Assembly: GCA_025360945.1 (NCBI GenBank)
Contig: JANYBE010000040.1
Location: forward strand, 1-6,191
DNA: 6,191 nt
Direction: 5' to 3'
Origin: Rhizobacter sp.
Lineage (GTDB): Bacteria > Pseudomonadota > Gammaproteobacteria > Burkholderiales > Burkholderiaceae_C
The translations under genes and the position numbers were made by a program. Shown here in pieces: positions 6,061-6,191 of the stretch. Positions within the stretch are counted from its first letter, which is position 1; each line of letters opens with the position of its first letter. Under the pieces are notes generated by a model that worked only from the letters and a program-made list of their open reading frames with translations, was not told the origin of the DNA and made no database searches.

Positions 6061-6191
6061 TTAGATAATCAGAACCGGTGTCGGTTGATGTCGCAAGTGC
6101 AGTGGCTCACCGCGGCGGCGAACGTTGTAGTTGCTCATCTTGCGTTTGACGCCGCGAGGGTTCAGGCGCCCGCGGCTGCTGACGCAGCGCC
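6061..6191 (-). CDS. C-terminal end of a probable IS4-type DDE transposase (cut by the window edge)
   Basis: From base 6189 leftward a frame stays open for 42 codons and ends in TAA at 6061-6063. It includes NPRGVKRKMSNYNVRRRG, a basic tail that resembles the extreme C-terminus of IS4-family transposases (PRxVKRKMSxxxLRRR-like, from memory). The DDE catalytic residues would lie upstream, beyond the right edge, so it cannot be said whether the gene is intact. The other two frames in this direction soon hit stops. If the assignment is right, the insertion sequence's end should lie within a few tens of bases to the left of 6061. I could not identify its terminal inverted repeat without the other end. 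The alternative is a chance open frame. Confidence 0.55.
   Translation of the reverse strand, partial: RCVSSRGRLNPRGVKRKMSNYNVRRRGEPLHLRHQPTPVLII

Noticed and set aside
1..6191. CRISPR array, tRNA, rRNA or riboswitch
   Set aside because: No regularly spaced repeats, no tRNA-like TTCGANNC arm with an acceptor stem, and no rRNA core sequence was recognised on either strand.

Overview
The window is high-GC bacterial DNA (about 60-65% by eye). Every gene I can support lies on the minus strand and is read right to left. The codon use, the FecI-like ECF sigma factor, the Cache-PAS-GGDEF sensor and the outer-membrane lipoprotein point to a Gram-negative proteobacterium. A gamma- or betaproteobacterium of the Xanthomonadales/Nevskiales/Burkholderiales kind is my best guess, but the sequence does not fix the genus.

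From right to left, i.e. in the direction of transcription: (1) at 6061-6191, the last 42 residues of a probable IS4-type DDE transposase that enters from the right edge. (2) At 5783-6060, an intergenic stretch with a strong hairpin of two GCCTAGGC palindromes just past the transposase stop. (3) At 3050-5782, a large membrane-bound diguanylate cyclase with an N-terminal periplasmic double-Cache sensor, three cytoplasmic PAS domains and a C-terminal GGDEF domain. Its active site reads AGDEF and it keeps an RxxD inhibitory site. (4) At 2609-3049, a gene-poor gap with a possible terminator hairpin and a 15-bp tandem duplication. (5) At 2231-2608, a broken remnant of a DUF2235 alpha/beta-hydrolase gene (the family that contains the type VI secretion phospholipases Tle1). 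It carries two compensating frameshifts, has Tyr in place of the catalytic Ser, and lacks its C-terminal part. (6) At 663-2189, an intact lipoprotein with an alpha/beta-hydrolase core (GHSFGG nucleophile elbow), 41 bp downstream of the remnant. (7) At 388-662, an intergenic stretch. (8) At 1-387, the first 129 residues of an ECF sigma factor that runs off the left edge.

The window looks like an ordinary chromosomal region with signs of decay and transposition rather than a dense new system. The DUF2235 remnant plus lipoprotein hydrolase looks like what is left of a two-gene hydrolase locus whose first gene has died. The diguanylate cyclase would couple an extracytoplasmic signal to cyclic-di-GMP. 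The sigma factor probably opens a separate regulatory operon to the left. I see no tRNA, rRNA, CRISPR array or complete mobile element.
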